Below are positions 23,401 through 29,896 of a stretch of DNA of 32,951 nucleotides, in pieces. Both the position numbers and the translations under genes were made by a program. Every line of letters begins with the position of its first letter. The first letter of the stretch is position 1. The notes under the pieces were generated by a model, which was given only the letters and a program-made list of their open reading frames with translations, had not been told where the DNA came from and ran no database searches. Source of the stretch: Acidobacteriota bacterium (GTDB taxonomy: Bacteria; Acidobacteriota; Vicinamibacteria; Vicinamibacterales; CAVVIG01); the NCBI GenBank assembly GCA_025463215.1, contig JAOBWF010000375.1, positions 1 through 32,951 of the forward strand, read 5' to 3'.

Positions 23401-25153
23401 TTTCGAACACCATCTCCTCGTCGAGCTCGCCGACGCGCGCGGCCCCTGGGCCGGCGCCGATGAGAAACACCCCGAACAGACCGCGATCCGGGATGGTCCC
23501 GCCGTTGGCGATCGCGACGCGCTTGGACCCCTCACGCGCTGTGATCGTGCCGGCGACGCGATCCCACGTAATGCGCGGGCGCAGCTCGGCGAACTCGTCG
23601 GACGGATACCGCCCCGAGAGCATGTCGAGCACCCCGTCGAACACGGTACGGCTCAGCTCGGCGCACGGCGCCGCGCCGCGGATCGCGGCGAACAGCGCCT
23701 CGACGTCCCAGTCGTCCATCGACGCCATCGCCACGACCTGCTGGGCGACGATGTCGAGCGGGTTGCGGGGATAACGGGTCGCCTCGACGGCGCCGTCGTG
23801 CATCGCGCGCGCGACCGCGGCGCAGGCGACGAGATCGCCGCGGAACTTGGGAAAGATCACGCCCTCGCTGATCGCGTTCGCCTGGTGGCCGCCGCGCCCG
23901 ATCCGCTGCAGGCCGCTGGCCACCGAGGGCGGGGCTTCGATCTGCACCACCATGTCGATCGCGCCCATGTCGATCCCGAGCTCGAGCGAGGAGGTCGCGA
24001 CGAGCGCGCGCAAGGCGCCGGCTTTGAGCAGGTCTTCGACCTCGACGCGTTGCGGCCGCGCGATCGAGCCGTGATGCGAACGCACGAGCGTTTCGCCGGC
24101 GAGCTCGTTGAGGGCGCCGGCGAGCCGCTCGGCGAGGCGGCGGCTGTTGACGAAGATCAGCGTCGAGCGGTGGGCGCGGATAATCTCGAGCAGCCGCGGA
24201 TGGATCGCCGACCAGATGGACGGCCGGGACGCGGTCATCGCCGCAGGGCCGCTCGGGATGGCTTCGGCCGAGGCCGCACCCTTGGCCAGCTTCGCCATGT
24301 CCTCGACCGGGACTTCGATCGTCAGCTTCAGCGACTTCTTCTGTCCGGCGTCGACGATCGTCACAGGCCGATAGCGGACGACTCGATGAGCGGAAAACTC
24401 GTGCTCGATCTCGGCGCCGGCCTCCGACCATGCGGACTTCGGAGTACGGGCTGCGGATTTCACGGCCGACTTGCGGCCCGACTCGGCGCCGCCAAGAAAG
24501 CGGGCAACCTCGTCGAGCGGGCGCTGTGTCGCCGACAGGCCGATCCGCTGCGGCGAGCGCTCGCAGATGGCTTCGAGCCGTTCGAGCGACAGCGCGAGGT
24601 GGGCGCCGCGCTTGGTCGGCACCAGCGCATGGATCTCGTCGATGATGATCGTGTCGACCGAGCGCAGCGCCTCTCGCGCGTTGGACGTCAGCAGCAGGTA
24701 GAGCGACTCCGGGGTGGTGATCAGGAGATCCGCCGGCTCGCGCTGGAAGCGGGCGCGCTCGGACTGCGGGGTGTCGCCGGTCCGGATGGCGATCGCCGGC
24801 GCCAGGTAGGCGTCGCCGCGGCTGTCGGCGACCTGGGCGATGCCGGCGAGCGGCGCCCGCAGGTTGCGCTCGACGTCCACCGCCAGCGCCTTGAGCGGCG
24901 AGACATAAAGCACCCGGCAGCGCGCCTGTTTCGGCGGCGCCGGCGTGAACATGACGCGGTTGAGGCACCAGAGAAAGGCCGTCAGCGTCTTGCCGCTGCC
25001 GGTCGGCGCCAGGATCAGGGTCGACTCGCCGTCGGCGATCGCCGGCCAGCCGAGCGCCTGCGGGCGGGTCGGGGCCTCGAATGCCGAGTTGAACCAGGCG
25101 CGCGTCGCCGGGGAAAAACGGGCGAGCGGATCAATCGACGAGCGGACGCCCAC
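20450..25153 (-). CDS. lhr: Large superfamily 2 helicase Lhr
   Basis: 1567 residues, close to full-length bacterial Lhr (about 1500-1540). N-terminal helicase core: Walker A in LAPTGSGKT (GSGKT 52-56), TPESLYLLL, Walker B DEIH (172-175), motif III SAT (207-209) and motif VI QRIGRGGHQ. Winged-helix and beta-barrel parts of the Lhr core follow (to about 850), then the long Lhr C-terminal domain. Lhr translocates 3' to 5' on single-stranded DNA and unwinds, preferring RNA:DNA hybrids in studied species. Three low-complexity linkers stand out: about 230-250, about 1215-1225 and about 1445-1480; the first two coincide with heptamer tracts. The GTG at 25153 is the only good start; GAGGA lies almost against it, and it may be a leaderless message. 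nei follows. Confidence 0.95.
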   Translation of the reverse strand: MGVRSSIDPLARFSPATRAWFNSAFEAPTRPQALGWPAIADGESTLILAPTGSGKTLTAFLWCLNRVMFTPAPPKQARCRVLYVSPLKALAVDVERNLRAPLAGIAQVADSRGDAYLAPAIAIRTGDTPQSERARFQREPADLLITTPESLYLLLTSNAREALRSVDTIIIDEIHALVPTKRGAHLALSLERLEAICERSPQRIGLSATQRPLDEVARFLGGAESGRKSAVKSAARTPKSAWSEAGAEIEHEFSAHRVVRYRPVTIVDAGQKKSLKLTIEVPVEDMAKLAKGAASAEAIPSGPAAMTASRPSIWSAIHPRLLEIIRAHRSTLIFVNSRRLAERLAGALNELAGETLVRSHHGSIARPQRVEVEDLLKAGALRALVATSSLELGIDMGAIDMVVQIEAPPSVASGLQRIGRGGHQANAISEGVIFPKFRGDLVACAAVARAMHDGAVEATRYPRNPLDIVAQQVVAMASMDDWDVEALFAAIRGAAPCAELSRTVFDGVLDMLSGRYPSDEFAELRPRITWDRVAGTITAREGSKRVAIANGGTIPDRGLFGVFLIGAGPGAARVGELDEEMVFESRVGETFVLGASSWRIQEITHDRVLVSPAPGEPGKMPFWKGDRAGRPLELGLAIGRLMHDLLRLPPAAAVDRLTRDHDLDARAAENLLEYLRDQMTAAGAVPDAKTIVIERVRDELGDWRVCVLSPRGGRIHAPWAMAVAAKIREETGSDVETLWGDDGFVVRFPDVDQPPDPGLLLPDPDEVQALVVRQLGATALFASKFRENAARSLLLPKRRPGQRAPLWQQRKRAADLLAVASRYGSFPVLLETYRECLRDFFDMPALIATLGDIRSRKLRIATVDSETPSPFASSLLFSYVASFIYDGDAPLAERRAQALAVDQSQLRELLGDAELRELLDADSMEAIERQLQRLDPQYHVKSADGVHDMLLSLGDLTEAGVRERSLTAEAAASTGVLLAARRILAVRVAGEPRFIAIEDAARFRDALGVPLPVGIPESLLQPVRDPLGDLALRFARTHAPFTAPEFAARYGLGVAAAEAVLMRLSAEERLVEGEFRPGGTRREWTDAGVLRMLRRRSLAKLRHEVEPVDQTVLGRFATTWQGIVKRRNGADALLDAIEQLQGAALPASILETEILPARIDIYDPADLDAVTAAGEVVWVGVEPLGDRDGRVALYLADHLPRLLAPTIRQPASSNETRVKKGGAEQVDLSARETAILGALRERGASFFGPLHDAAGGGYPGETVDALWNLAWQGRVTNDTFHALRAFTRTRAPRRRMKGRQPAVSAFRSRRMAPASAEGRWTLVPAAAGDTTKWAAALTQQLLARHGVVTREAVAADAVAGGFGIVYPVLKRMEENGRIRRGYFVAGLGATQFAMPGALDLLRSLRDAPDEPEVAVLAATDPANPYGAALKWPVRKQSRGGQSSESKDVSAGSAISAVGPADAARSPTRSVGATVILVDGALAAYLPRGDRQLITFLPDTEPDRSRLGRAVARVLIDRARSGGDAPRGMLVEEIDGMPASRHPLLPLLTEAGFVAGAMGLQATFTRGR
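21491..21530. repeat. Heptamer-like tract inside lhr
   Basis: On the coding (minus) strand, consecutive heptamers begin with A and mostly AG (for example AGCCTCC, AGCAACG, AGTTAAG). They encode the linker QPASSNETRVKKGGAEQ, and the piece GAGTTAAGAAGG resembles the intergenic arrays. Locally less GC-rich than the rest of lhr. Confidence 0.45.
24432..24459. repeat. Heptamer tandem tract inside lhr
   Basis: Four consecutive plus-strand heptamers of consensus NCGGANT (for example GCGGACT, TCGGAGT), that is ANTCCGN on the coding strand. They encode KSAARTPKSA in a low-complexity linker of Lhr (about residues 233-243), between motif III and the next conserved part. The same unit type occurs in the SagB-like gene at 25628. 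Confidence 0.6.
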
Positions 25154-25163
25154 GTCCTCATCT

Positions 25164-25169
25164 TATAAT
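25164..25169 (+). promoter_or_regulatory. Probable -10 element (TATAAT), possibly shared by both strands
   Basis: A perfect TATAAT sits 33 bases before the ATG of the small coiled-coil gene at 25203, in the short divergent region with lhr. No good -35 is present at the expected distance (sequence there is AGCGGA). The reverse strand reads ATTATAAG across the same bases and lies only about 10 bases from the lhr GTG. If used, it would give a leaderless lhr transcript. Function is inferred from sequence only. Confidence 0.45.
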
Positions 25170-25202
25170 GTGGGTCTATTCATTCTCGGGACAGGGGGAT
25201 TC

Positions 25203-25472
25203 ATGGGTGATGCAGGCGAAGGGCTGATCGACGCGGAAGGGCGCATTGCGGAGCGCATGGAAGAGTTGGAGCGCGAGCGGACGCGCCAGAATCACGGCAA
25301 AATCATCCGCGATCCGGAAAAGGTCCAGGCGCTCGAATCGCTGCGGCTGGCGCGCATGGAGCTCGATCGGCAGCTGGTCGCGACCACGCACGAACGGCGG
25401 CGGGCGCAGCTGAACGACGCGATCGCCGAGGTCGACCGGCGCATGAAGGCGACCGAAGCCACCATGAAGTGA
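25203..25472 (+). CDS. Small coiled-coil protein, unknown function
   Basis: 89 residues, highly charged and almost entirely helical (EGRIAERMEELERERTRQNH, then ALESLRLARMELDRQLV and AQLNDAIAEVDRRMKAT), with heptad-like spacing of Leu/Met/Ile. No known domain recognised; no signal peptide or membrane helix. Strong AGGGGGA lies 5 bases before the ATG and a perfect -10 is upstream, so it looks like a well-expressed gene. Its TGA overlaps the GTG of the following SagB-like gene, which suggests one message. Small coiled coils of this kind can be adaptor or structural subunits, but nothing here proves a partner. Confidence 0.75.
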   Translation: MGDAGEGLIDAEGRIAERMEELERERTRQNHGKIIRDPEKVQALESLRLARMELDRQLVATTHERRRAQLNDAIAEVDRRMKATEATMK

Positions 25473-27121
25473 ACGGGTCGGGCGTGGGCGATCCGGTTCA
25501 CGCCTATCACGACGGCACCAAGCATCATTTCCATCGGTTCGCCCGGTCGCTGGGTTACCTCGACTGGGCGTCCCAACCCAATCCGTTTCGCACGTTCGCC
25601 GGCGCCGATGTCATCGCGCTGCCGCCGAATCCGCAATCCATCCGCACTCCGCCATTCGATGCGCTCGGCGACGTCCTGCGCCACGCCCTCGGCCTGTCGG
25701 CCTGGAAGCAGTTCGGCGAGTCGCGATGGGCGCTGCGGGTCAATCCCTCGAGCGGCAACCTGCACCCGACCGAAGCCTATGTGATCGCCGGCGCGATGCC
25801 CGATCTGGGCCCCGCGCCGGGTGTCTATCACTATGCGGCCGATCGTCATGCGCTGGAGCGGCGCTGCGCGTATCACCCGGCGGCGTGGCCGGATGCCGAG
25901 CCCGACGGCTTTCTGATCGCGCTGACCTCGATCCATTGGCGCGAGGCGTGGAAATACGGCGAGCGCGCGTTCCGCTACTGCCAGCACGACATCGGGCACG
26001 CGATCGCCGCGATCCGCATCGCCGCCGCGAATGCCGGCTTCGACGCCGCGCTGCTGCCCGACTGGTCGCACGCCGACATCGCCGCGTTGACCGGTATCGA
26101 TCGGGACGGAGATTTCGTCGAGGCGGAACGGGAAGAACCCGGGTGCCTCATCATCGTGCGTCGTTCTCCGTGCGACGTTCGTGGTGCTCGGTTCGACGGT
26201 CGCCCGGCGCTGCTCGACGCCGTGCGCGCGGGAACGTGGACGGGGCAGGCGAGCCAGCTGAGCGAAGACCACACGACGTGGACGTTCATCGACGAGATTG
26301 CCGCGGCGACGCGAGATGCTGGACGCGTCGTTTCCGTCCGTCCTGCCCCTCCGGCGCCTCCCGCCCGTCCCGCCTATCCTTCCGTGGTGATCCTGCAGCG
26401 CCGCAGCGCGGTGTCGTTCGACGGCCGTTCGTCGATCTCACGCGCGGCGTTCTTCGCGATCCTGTCCAGTGTTGCGCGGGCAGACGCCATGGCGTCGGAC
26501 GCGCTGTGGTGGGAGCCGCGCATTCACCTCGCGGTGTTCGTGCATCGGGTCGACGAGGTGGCACCCGGACTCTACCTGCTGATGCGCGACGAAGGCGGCG
26601 GTGAGCGGCTGCGCGCGGCGTGCGGCCGCCAGTTTCTCTGGCAGCGCGCCAGCGAGACGCTGCCGTTCTTTCTGCTCGCGCCCGGCGATTGCCGCGCCCT
26701 CGCCCGTCGTCTCAGCTGCGATCAGGACATCGCCGCGGACGGCTTTTTCAGCCTCGGCATGATCGCGGAGTTCGACGCCGCGCTGGCGACGTTCGGGCCG
26801 TCGTTCTATCGCCACTTGTTCTGGGAGTCAGGAGCGATCGGGCAGGTGCTGTATCTCGAGGCGGAAGCCGCCGGTGCGCGCGCGACCGGTATCGGCTGCT
26901 TTTATGACGATGGGGTGCATGACGTGCTGGGGATCGCGGACCACAGTTTCCAGAGCCTGTATCACTTCACCGTCGGGATGCCGGTCGATGACCCCCGTCT
27001 CACAACCGAGCCGGGCTACGGCTGGGAGGCGGGCGAGCGCCGAGCACCGAGCGCCGGGCTCAATACCTTCTCGATCTCGATCCCGAACCGCGCTGTGAGC
27101 GCGCGCGCGTTTGCCGAGTGA
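25469..27121 (+). CDS. SagB-type nitroreductase/dehydrogenase with two nitroreductase domains
   Basis: 550 residues. The first domain (about 60-235) has VNPSSGNLHPTEAYV (FMN-site hallmark of SagB/ThcOx dehydrogenases, residues 91-105) and FRYCQHDIGHAIAAI. A second, more divergent copy begins at about 310 (LQRRSAVSFDGRSS) and ends with YLEAEAAGARATGIGCFYDD. Members oxidise azolines in peptide natural products or serve other flavin redox tasks. No YcaO cyclodehydratase or precursor peptide is visible, so a thiazole/oxazole role is unsupported. The GTG at 25469 overlaps the previous stop; a GTG at 25484 is equally possible. Two linkers coincide with heptamer tracts (25628 and 26155), and a Pro-rich stretch lies near 26335-26390. 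The 3' end overlaps the convergent glycosyltransferase by 106 bases. Confidence 0.85.
   Translation: MNGSGVGDPVHAYHDGTKHHFHRFARSLGYLDWASQPNPFRTFAGADVIALPPNPQSIRTPPFDALGDVLRHALGLSAWKQFGESRWALRVNPSSGNLHPTEAYVIAGAMPDLGPAPGVYHYAADRHALERRCAYHPAAWPDAEPDGFLIALTSIHWREAWKYGERAFRYCQHDIGHAIAAIRIAAANAGFDAALLPDWSHADIAALTGIDRDGDFVEAEREEPGCLIIVRRSPCDVRGARFDGRPALLDAVRAGTWTGQASQLSEDHTTWTFIDEIAAATRDAGRVVSVRPAPPAPPARPAYPSVVILQRRSAVSFDGRSSISRAAFFAILSSVARADAMASDALWWEPRIHLAVFVHRVDEVAPGLYLLMRDEGGGERLRAACGRQFLWQRASETLPFFLLAPGDCRALARRLSCDQDIAADGFFSLGMIAEFDAALATFGPSFYRHLFWESGAIGQVLYLEAEAAGARATGIGCFYDDGVHDVLGIADHSFQSLYHFTVGMPVDDPRLTTEPGYGWEAGERRAPSAGLNTFSISIPNRAVSARAFAE
25628..25652. repeat. ANTCCGC repeat tract inside the SagB-like gene
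   Basis: AATCCGC, an interrupted AATCC...ATCCGC and ACTCCGC follow one another on the coding strand and encode NPQSIRTPP before the first nitroreductase domain. The unit matches the coding-strand unit inside lhr (24432-24459). The register shifts by four bases once, so this is weaker than the other arrays. Confidence 0.4.
26155..26203. repeat. Heptamer tandem tract inside the SagB-like gene
   Basis: Six heptamers in exact phase (26155-26196), consensus SGTKCKN, for example CGTGCGT, CGTTCTC, GGTGCTC; a seventh (CGGTCGC) is degenerate. They encode VRRSPCDVRGARFDG between the first nitroreductase domain and the rest of the protein. Period 7 in a coding region gives no amino-acid periodicity, so the pattern is not explained by protein repeats. 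Confidence 0.6.
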
Positions 27122-28341
27122 TCCTCGTAAAAGTGTGCCGGCAGATCGCGGACGGCCGGGGCGGGGCGCGCCGCGGCTTCGGCGATCAGGCGCTCGTAGT
27201 CGGCGGCCATGACGTCGACGGTGTGGTTCGCCGACCAGTATGCGTGCCCGGCGCGCGCCAGCGTGTCGCGTAACGGCCGGTCGTCGGCGAGCCGGCCCAT
27301 CGCCAGCCGCACTGAGGCGTCTTCGTCGAGCAGATCGATCCGCAGCGCGACCGGTTCCCGCGCTGGATGCGACCGGCGGCCGCCCGGATCGAGCGTCGGG
27401 ATGTCGACCAGGTGCGCGAGATCGCTGATCACGGTCGCGCGCCCGGCGGCAAGACACTGCAGCCACGAGGCCGAGGTTTCGAGCGCCGTCGGCCAGCGCA
27501 GGCACAGGCAGACGTCGGCCGCGGCGAGGGCGTCGCCGATCGCTTCGTCAGGGAGGTAGCCGGTGACGTGCACGCGCGCGGCGTGCGGGGACGCCGCGAT
27601 CTCGCGGCGGAGCGCGGGATAGTCGGTCGCGTCGCCGGCCAGCAGCAGATGCACATCGCTCCGCTCGTGCGCGAGCGCGTCGAAGGCGCCGAGGATCGCG
27701 CCGGTCCGTTTCTCCGCGGTGATCTTGCCGAACGCGGCGAACAGCGTCGCGTCGCGCGGCACGCCGAGCGCGTCGCGCACCCGGTCGCGCGCGCCGGCGG
27801 CCGCCCGCGGCAGCGCCGTGCCCAGGCGGATCGCGGTGATCGGCGCCTCCGCAAATTCCTCGTGCAGGTCGGCGGCGACGCGCGGGTTGTGGACGGCGAT
27901 CAGCCGCGACGTCCGCATCACGACGCGCAGCATCGGCCAGCAGTAGTAGATCGGCCCGCCGAGCCCGGCGATCGCGTACTCGACGAAATCGCGGCGCGCG
28001 TCCGGATGGTCGTACCAGAACTCGCGGCGGTAGTCGTCGAACCGCCCCTGGTGCAGCAGATCGCGCGCCCGCGCCTGGTGCAGGCGCGCGTCGTGCAGCA
28101 CGACCAGCCCCGGAAACGCCGCGAGATAGCCCCACATGTAGTCGTGGCACGGCGCGTTGCCGAGCTGATAGACCGCCAGATCGTAGGGACGCCGGCGCGC
28201 TTTCCACAGGAACTCGTGTGCGGTGGCGGCGGAAAACCGGTCGATGGCGTGGGAGGCGTCCAGCCGGGGCAGCAGATCGGCGCTGTAGGCCGCGACGCCG
28301 GAGCGGGCCGGCGGCAGCGGCGAGAACCAGGCTATGCGCAT
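27016..28341 (-). CDS. Glycosyltransferase family 4-type protein
   Basis: 441 residues, GT-B fold. The N-terminus MRIAWFSPLPPARSGVAAYS is the usual start of GT4 enzymes, with a Gly-rich loop for the acceptor side. The C-terminal Rossmann domain has FAAFGKITAEKRTGAILGAF, then VTGYLPDEAIGDALAAADVC and ALETSASWLQCLAAGRATVI, where the E of the second helix region (E in ALETSA) is the conserved Glu of the EX7E-type motif. It likely transfers a nucleotide-sugar-derived sugar to a cell-surface polysaccharide or glycolipid; donor unknown. The 3' part (from about FGIEIEKVLSPALG) overlaps the SagB-like gene for 106 bases on the opposite strand. The promoter side faces nuoA across the heptamer palindrome at 28343-28419. 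Confidence 0.88.
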   Translation of the reverse strand: MRIAWFSPLPPARSGVAAYSADLLPRLDASHAIDRFSAATAHEFLWKARRRPYDLAVYQLGNAPCHDYMWGYLAAFPGLVVLHDARLHQARARDLLHQGRFDDYRREFWYDHPDARRDFVEYAIAGLGGPIYYCWPMLRVVMRTSRLIAVHNPRVAADLHEEFAEAPITAIRLGTALPRAAAGARDRVRDALGVPRDATLFAAFGKITAEKRTGAILGAFDALAHERSDVHLLLAGDATDYPALRREIAASPHAARVHVTGYLPDEAIGDALAAADVCLCLRWPTALETSASWLQCLAAGRATVISDLAHLVDIPTLDPGGRRSHPAREPVALRIDLLDEDASVRLAMGRLADDRPLRDTLARAGHAYWSANHTVDVMAADYERLIAEAAARPAPAVRDLPAHFYEDHSANARALTARFGIEIEKVLSPALGARRSPASQP

Positions 28342-28342
28342 T

Positions 28343-28419
28343 GGTCGTCAATCATCGGTCGTTGGTCCGCAGTCCTCGGTCACGCTAGCCCGACCGAAGA
28401 CGCACGACCGAAGACCAAG
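28343..28419. repeat. Heptamer array arranged as an inverted repeat in the GT4-nuoA divergent region
   Basis: Six heptamers from 28343 to 28384 share a TC core at positions 3-4 (for example GGTCGTC, AATCATC), then one spacer heptamer. Four heptamers in reverse sense follow from 28392 to 28419, each starting GAC (for example GACCGAA). The two arms are imperfect reverse complements (TCGGTCGT core), and all eleven units stay in one 7-base register. It begins right after the GT start codon and ends before the AT-rich stretch CTATATCTCTG that probably holds the nuo promoter. It may fold as a cruciform or hairpin. Confidence 0.8.
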
Positions 28420-28485
28420 ACTATATCTCTGTGTTAGCATCAGGGCTCGGCTTGGGAAATCGTTCACAAGCCGACACAATTGTCT

Positions 28486-28848
28486 ATGCAGGGCTGGCTT
28501 TCCATCCTCATCATGATCGCGCTCGGCGCCGGGTTCGCGCTGATATCGGTCGTGCTTTCCAACGTCCTCGGCCCGAGCAAACCGTCGCCGGAGAAGTCGG
28601 CGCCGTACGAGTGCGGCATGCCCGCGGTCGGCGACGCGCGCGAGCGCCAGTCGGTCAAGTTCTACCTCGTCGCGATGATTTTCCTGCTGTTCGACATCGA
28701 GGTCGCCTTCCTCTACCCGTGGGCGATGGCGCTGCGCGATCTGGGCTGGAACGGCTTCGTCCAGGTGCTGCTGTTCATGGCGCTGCTGCTGGCCGGCTAC
28801 GTCTATGTCTGGCGCAAGGGGGCGCTCGACTGGAGCGCGGAACGCTAA
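28486..28848 (+). CDS. nuoA: NADH-quinone oxidoreductase subunit A
   Basis: 120 residues, three membrane helices (about 5-25, 60-80, 88-108). The conserved loop YECGMPAVGDARERQSVKFY and LLFDIEVAFLYPWA identify NuoA, a membrane-arm subunit whose loop near the quinone site couples electron transfer to proton pumping. First gene of the complex I operon. ATG at 28486; a TTG two codons earlier is the only alternative, and no clear Shine-Dalgarno precedes either. Upstream bases 28420-28485 are AT-richer and probably hold the operon promoter. The stop lies at the start of a short heptamer run. Confidence 0.96.
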   Translation: MQGWLSILIMIALGAGFALISVVLSNVLGPSKPSPEKSAPYECGMPAVGDARERQSVKFYLVAMIFLLFDIEVAFLYPWAMALRDLGWNGFVQVLLFMALLLAGYVYVWRKGALDWSAER

Positions 28849-28867
28849 CTGAGAACTGAGACGTTAG
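28847..28867. repeat. Short heptamer run between nuoA and nuoB
   Basis: AACTGAG twice followed by ACGTTAG, in phase, starting in the TAA stop codon of nuoA. TAA, TGA, TGA and TAG then occur in all three frames within about 22 bases. The following AGAAGG serves as Shine-Dalgarno for nuoB, so the end of the run has a second use. Confidence 0.65.
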
Positions 28868-28876
28868 AAGGTACAC

Positions 28877-29347
28877 GTGGGGCTTGAATCCGATTTCGAC
28901 ATTCCGGTGCTGACCACCAGCGTCGAGAAGATGGTGCAGTGGGCGCGCCGCTCCTCGATCTGGCCGGTCACGTTCGGCCTGGCCTGCTGCGCCATCGAGA
29001 TGATGGCGATGAGCTGCTCGCGCTACGATGTCGCGCGCTTCGGCGCCGAAGTGTTCCGCGGCAGCCCGCGCCAGTCGGACCTGATGATTGTCGCCGGCCG
29101 CTTGTCGCGCAAGATGGCGCCGGCGCTGCGCCGCATCTACGACCAGATGCCGGAGCCGAAGTGGGTCATCTCGATGGGCGCCTGCGCCTCGATCGGCGGC
29201 GTCTTCGACAATTACGCGCTCGTCCAGGGGGTCGATCAGATCGTGCCGGTCGACGTCTACGTGCCCGGCTGCCCGCCGCGGCCGGAATCCTTGATCTACG
29301 GGATCGTCCAGCTCCAGCGGAAGATCGATCAGCAGAAGCTCGGGTAG
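28877..29347 (+). CDS. nuoB: NADH-quinone oxidoreductase subunit B
   Basis: 156 residues. It carries the terminal [4Fe-4S] cluster N2 that passes electrons to quinone. The ligands are visible: C37 and C38 ([10 protein letters not shown]), C103 (MGACASIGG) and C132 (VPGCPPRPE). Peripheral arm, at the membrane interface. GTG start at 28877 with GAAGG six bases upstream; the N-terminus ([17 protein letters not shown]) fits the family. nuoC begins on the base after the TAG. Confidence 0.97.
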   Translation: MGLESDFDIPVLTTSVEKMVQWARRSSIWPVTFGLACCAIEMMAMSCSRYDVARFGAEVFRGSPRQSDLMIVAGRLSRKMAPALRRIYDQMPEPKWVISMGACASIGGVFDNYALVQGVDQIVPVDVYVPGCPPRPESLIYGIVQLQRKIDQQKLG

Positions 29348-29896
29348 ATGGACGCCGAGACCCTCGTCGCGACGTTGCAGGCGGCCGTCCCCGAGGCGCA
29401 GATCGAAGGCGCGGCGACTATCGATCTGCACACGACGATCTACGTGTCGCGCGATCACATCCCGGCGCTGGCGCGGGTGCTGCGCGACGATCCCGCCCTC
29501 GGCTTCAGCCTGCTCGCCGAGCTGACCGCCGTCGACTTCTGGCCGAAGGAGCCGCGCTACGAGATCGTCTACCTGCTGGTGTCGATGGCGAACCGGCTGC
29601 GGCTGCGCATGAAGGCGCGCCTGCCGGCCGACGATCCGCACGTCGCCACGGTCACCGGCGTCTGGCCGGCGGCCAACTGGCTCGAACGCGAACTGTGGGA
29701 CATGTTCGGGATCGCCGTCGACGGCCACCCCGATCCGCGGCGGCTGCTGATGCCGGAAGACTGGCAGGGCTACCCGCTGCGCAAGGATTATCCGGTCCAG
29801 ATCCGGATGACGCCGAACGCCAGCGAGGCGCTGCAGGTGACCGAGGAGGAATTCCGGTCGAACCTGATGAAGGACCGGCTGACCCGTGGCCGCTGA
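29348..29896 (+). CDS. nuoC: NADH-quinone oxidoreductase subunit C
   Basis: 182 residues. The 30-kDa subunit signature is present: ERELWDMFGIAVDGHPD and LLMPEDWQGYPLRKDYPV. It packs against NuoD and NuoB in the peripheral arm. Separate from nuoD, unlike the fused NuoCD of Escherichia coli. The ATG directly abuts the nuoB stop. The end overlaps the following isomerase gene by 11 bases. Confidence 0.96.
   Translation: MDAETLVATLQAAVPEAQIEGAATIDLHTTIYVSRDHIPALARVLRDDPALGFSLLAELTAVDFWPKEPRYEIVYLLVSMANRLRLRMKARLPADDPHVATVTGVWPAANWLERELWDMFGIAVDGHPDPRRLLMPEDWQGYPLRKDYPVQIRMTPNASEALQVTEEEFRSNLMKDRLTRGR

Noticed and set aside
21560-25168. A plus-strand open frame of about 1200 codons antisense to lhr
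   Set aside because: Arg/Asp/Gln/Val-rich translation without motifs; a typical shadow of a GC-rich gene with G/C third positions. Lhr motifs are complete on the other strand.
25469-27121. Thiazole/oxazole-modified microcin cluster
   Set aside because: Only a SagB-type enzyme is present; no YcaO, precursor peptide, protease or exporter can be found in the neighbourhood.
28342-28485. Riboswitch or attenuator upstream of nuoA
   Set aside because: The structure is explained by heptamers in inverted order; no known riboswitch core or leader peptide is visible.
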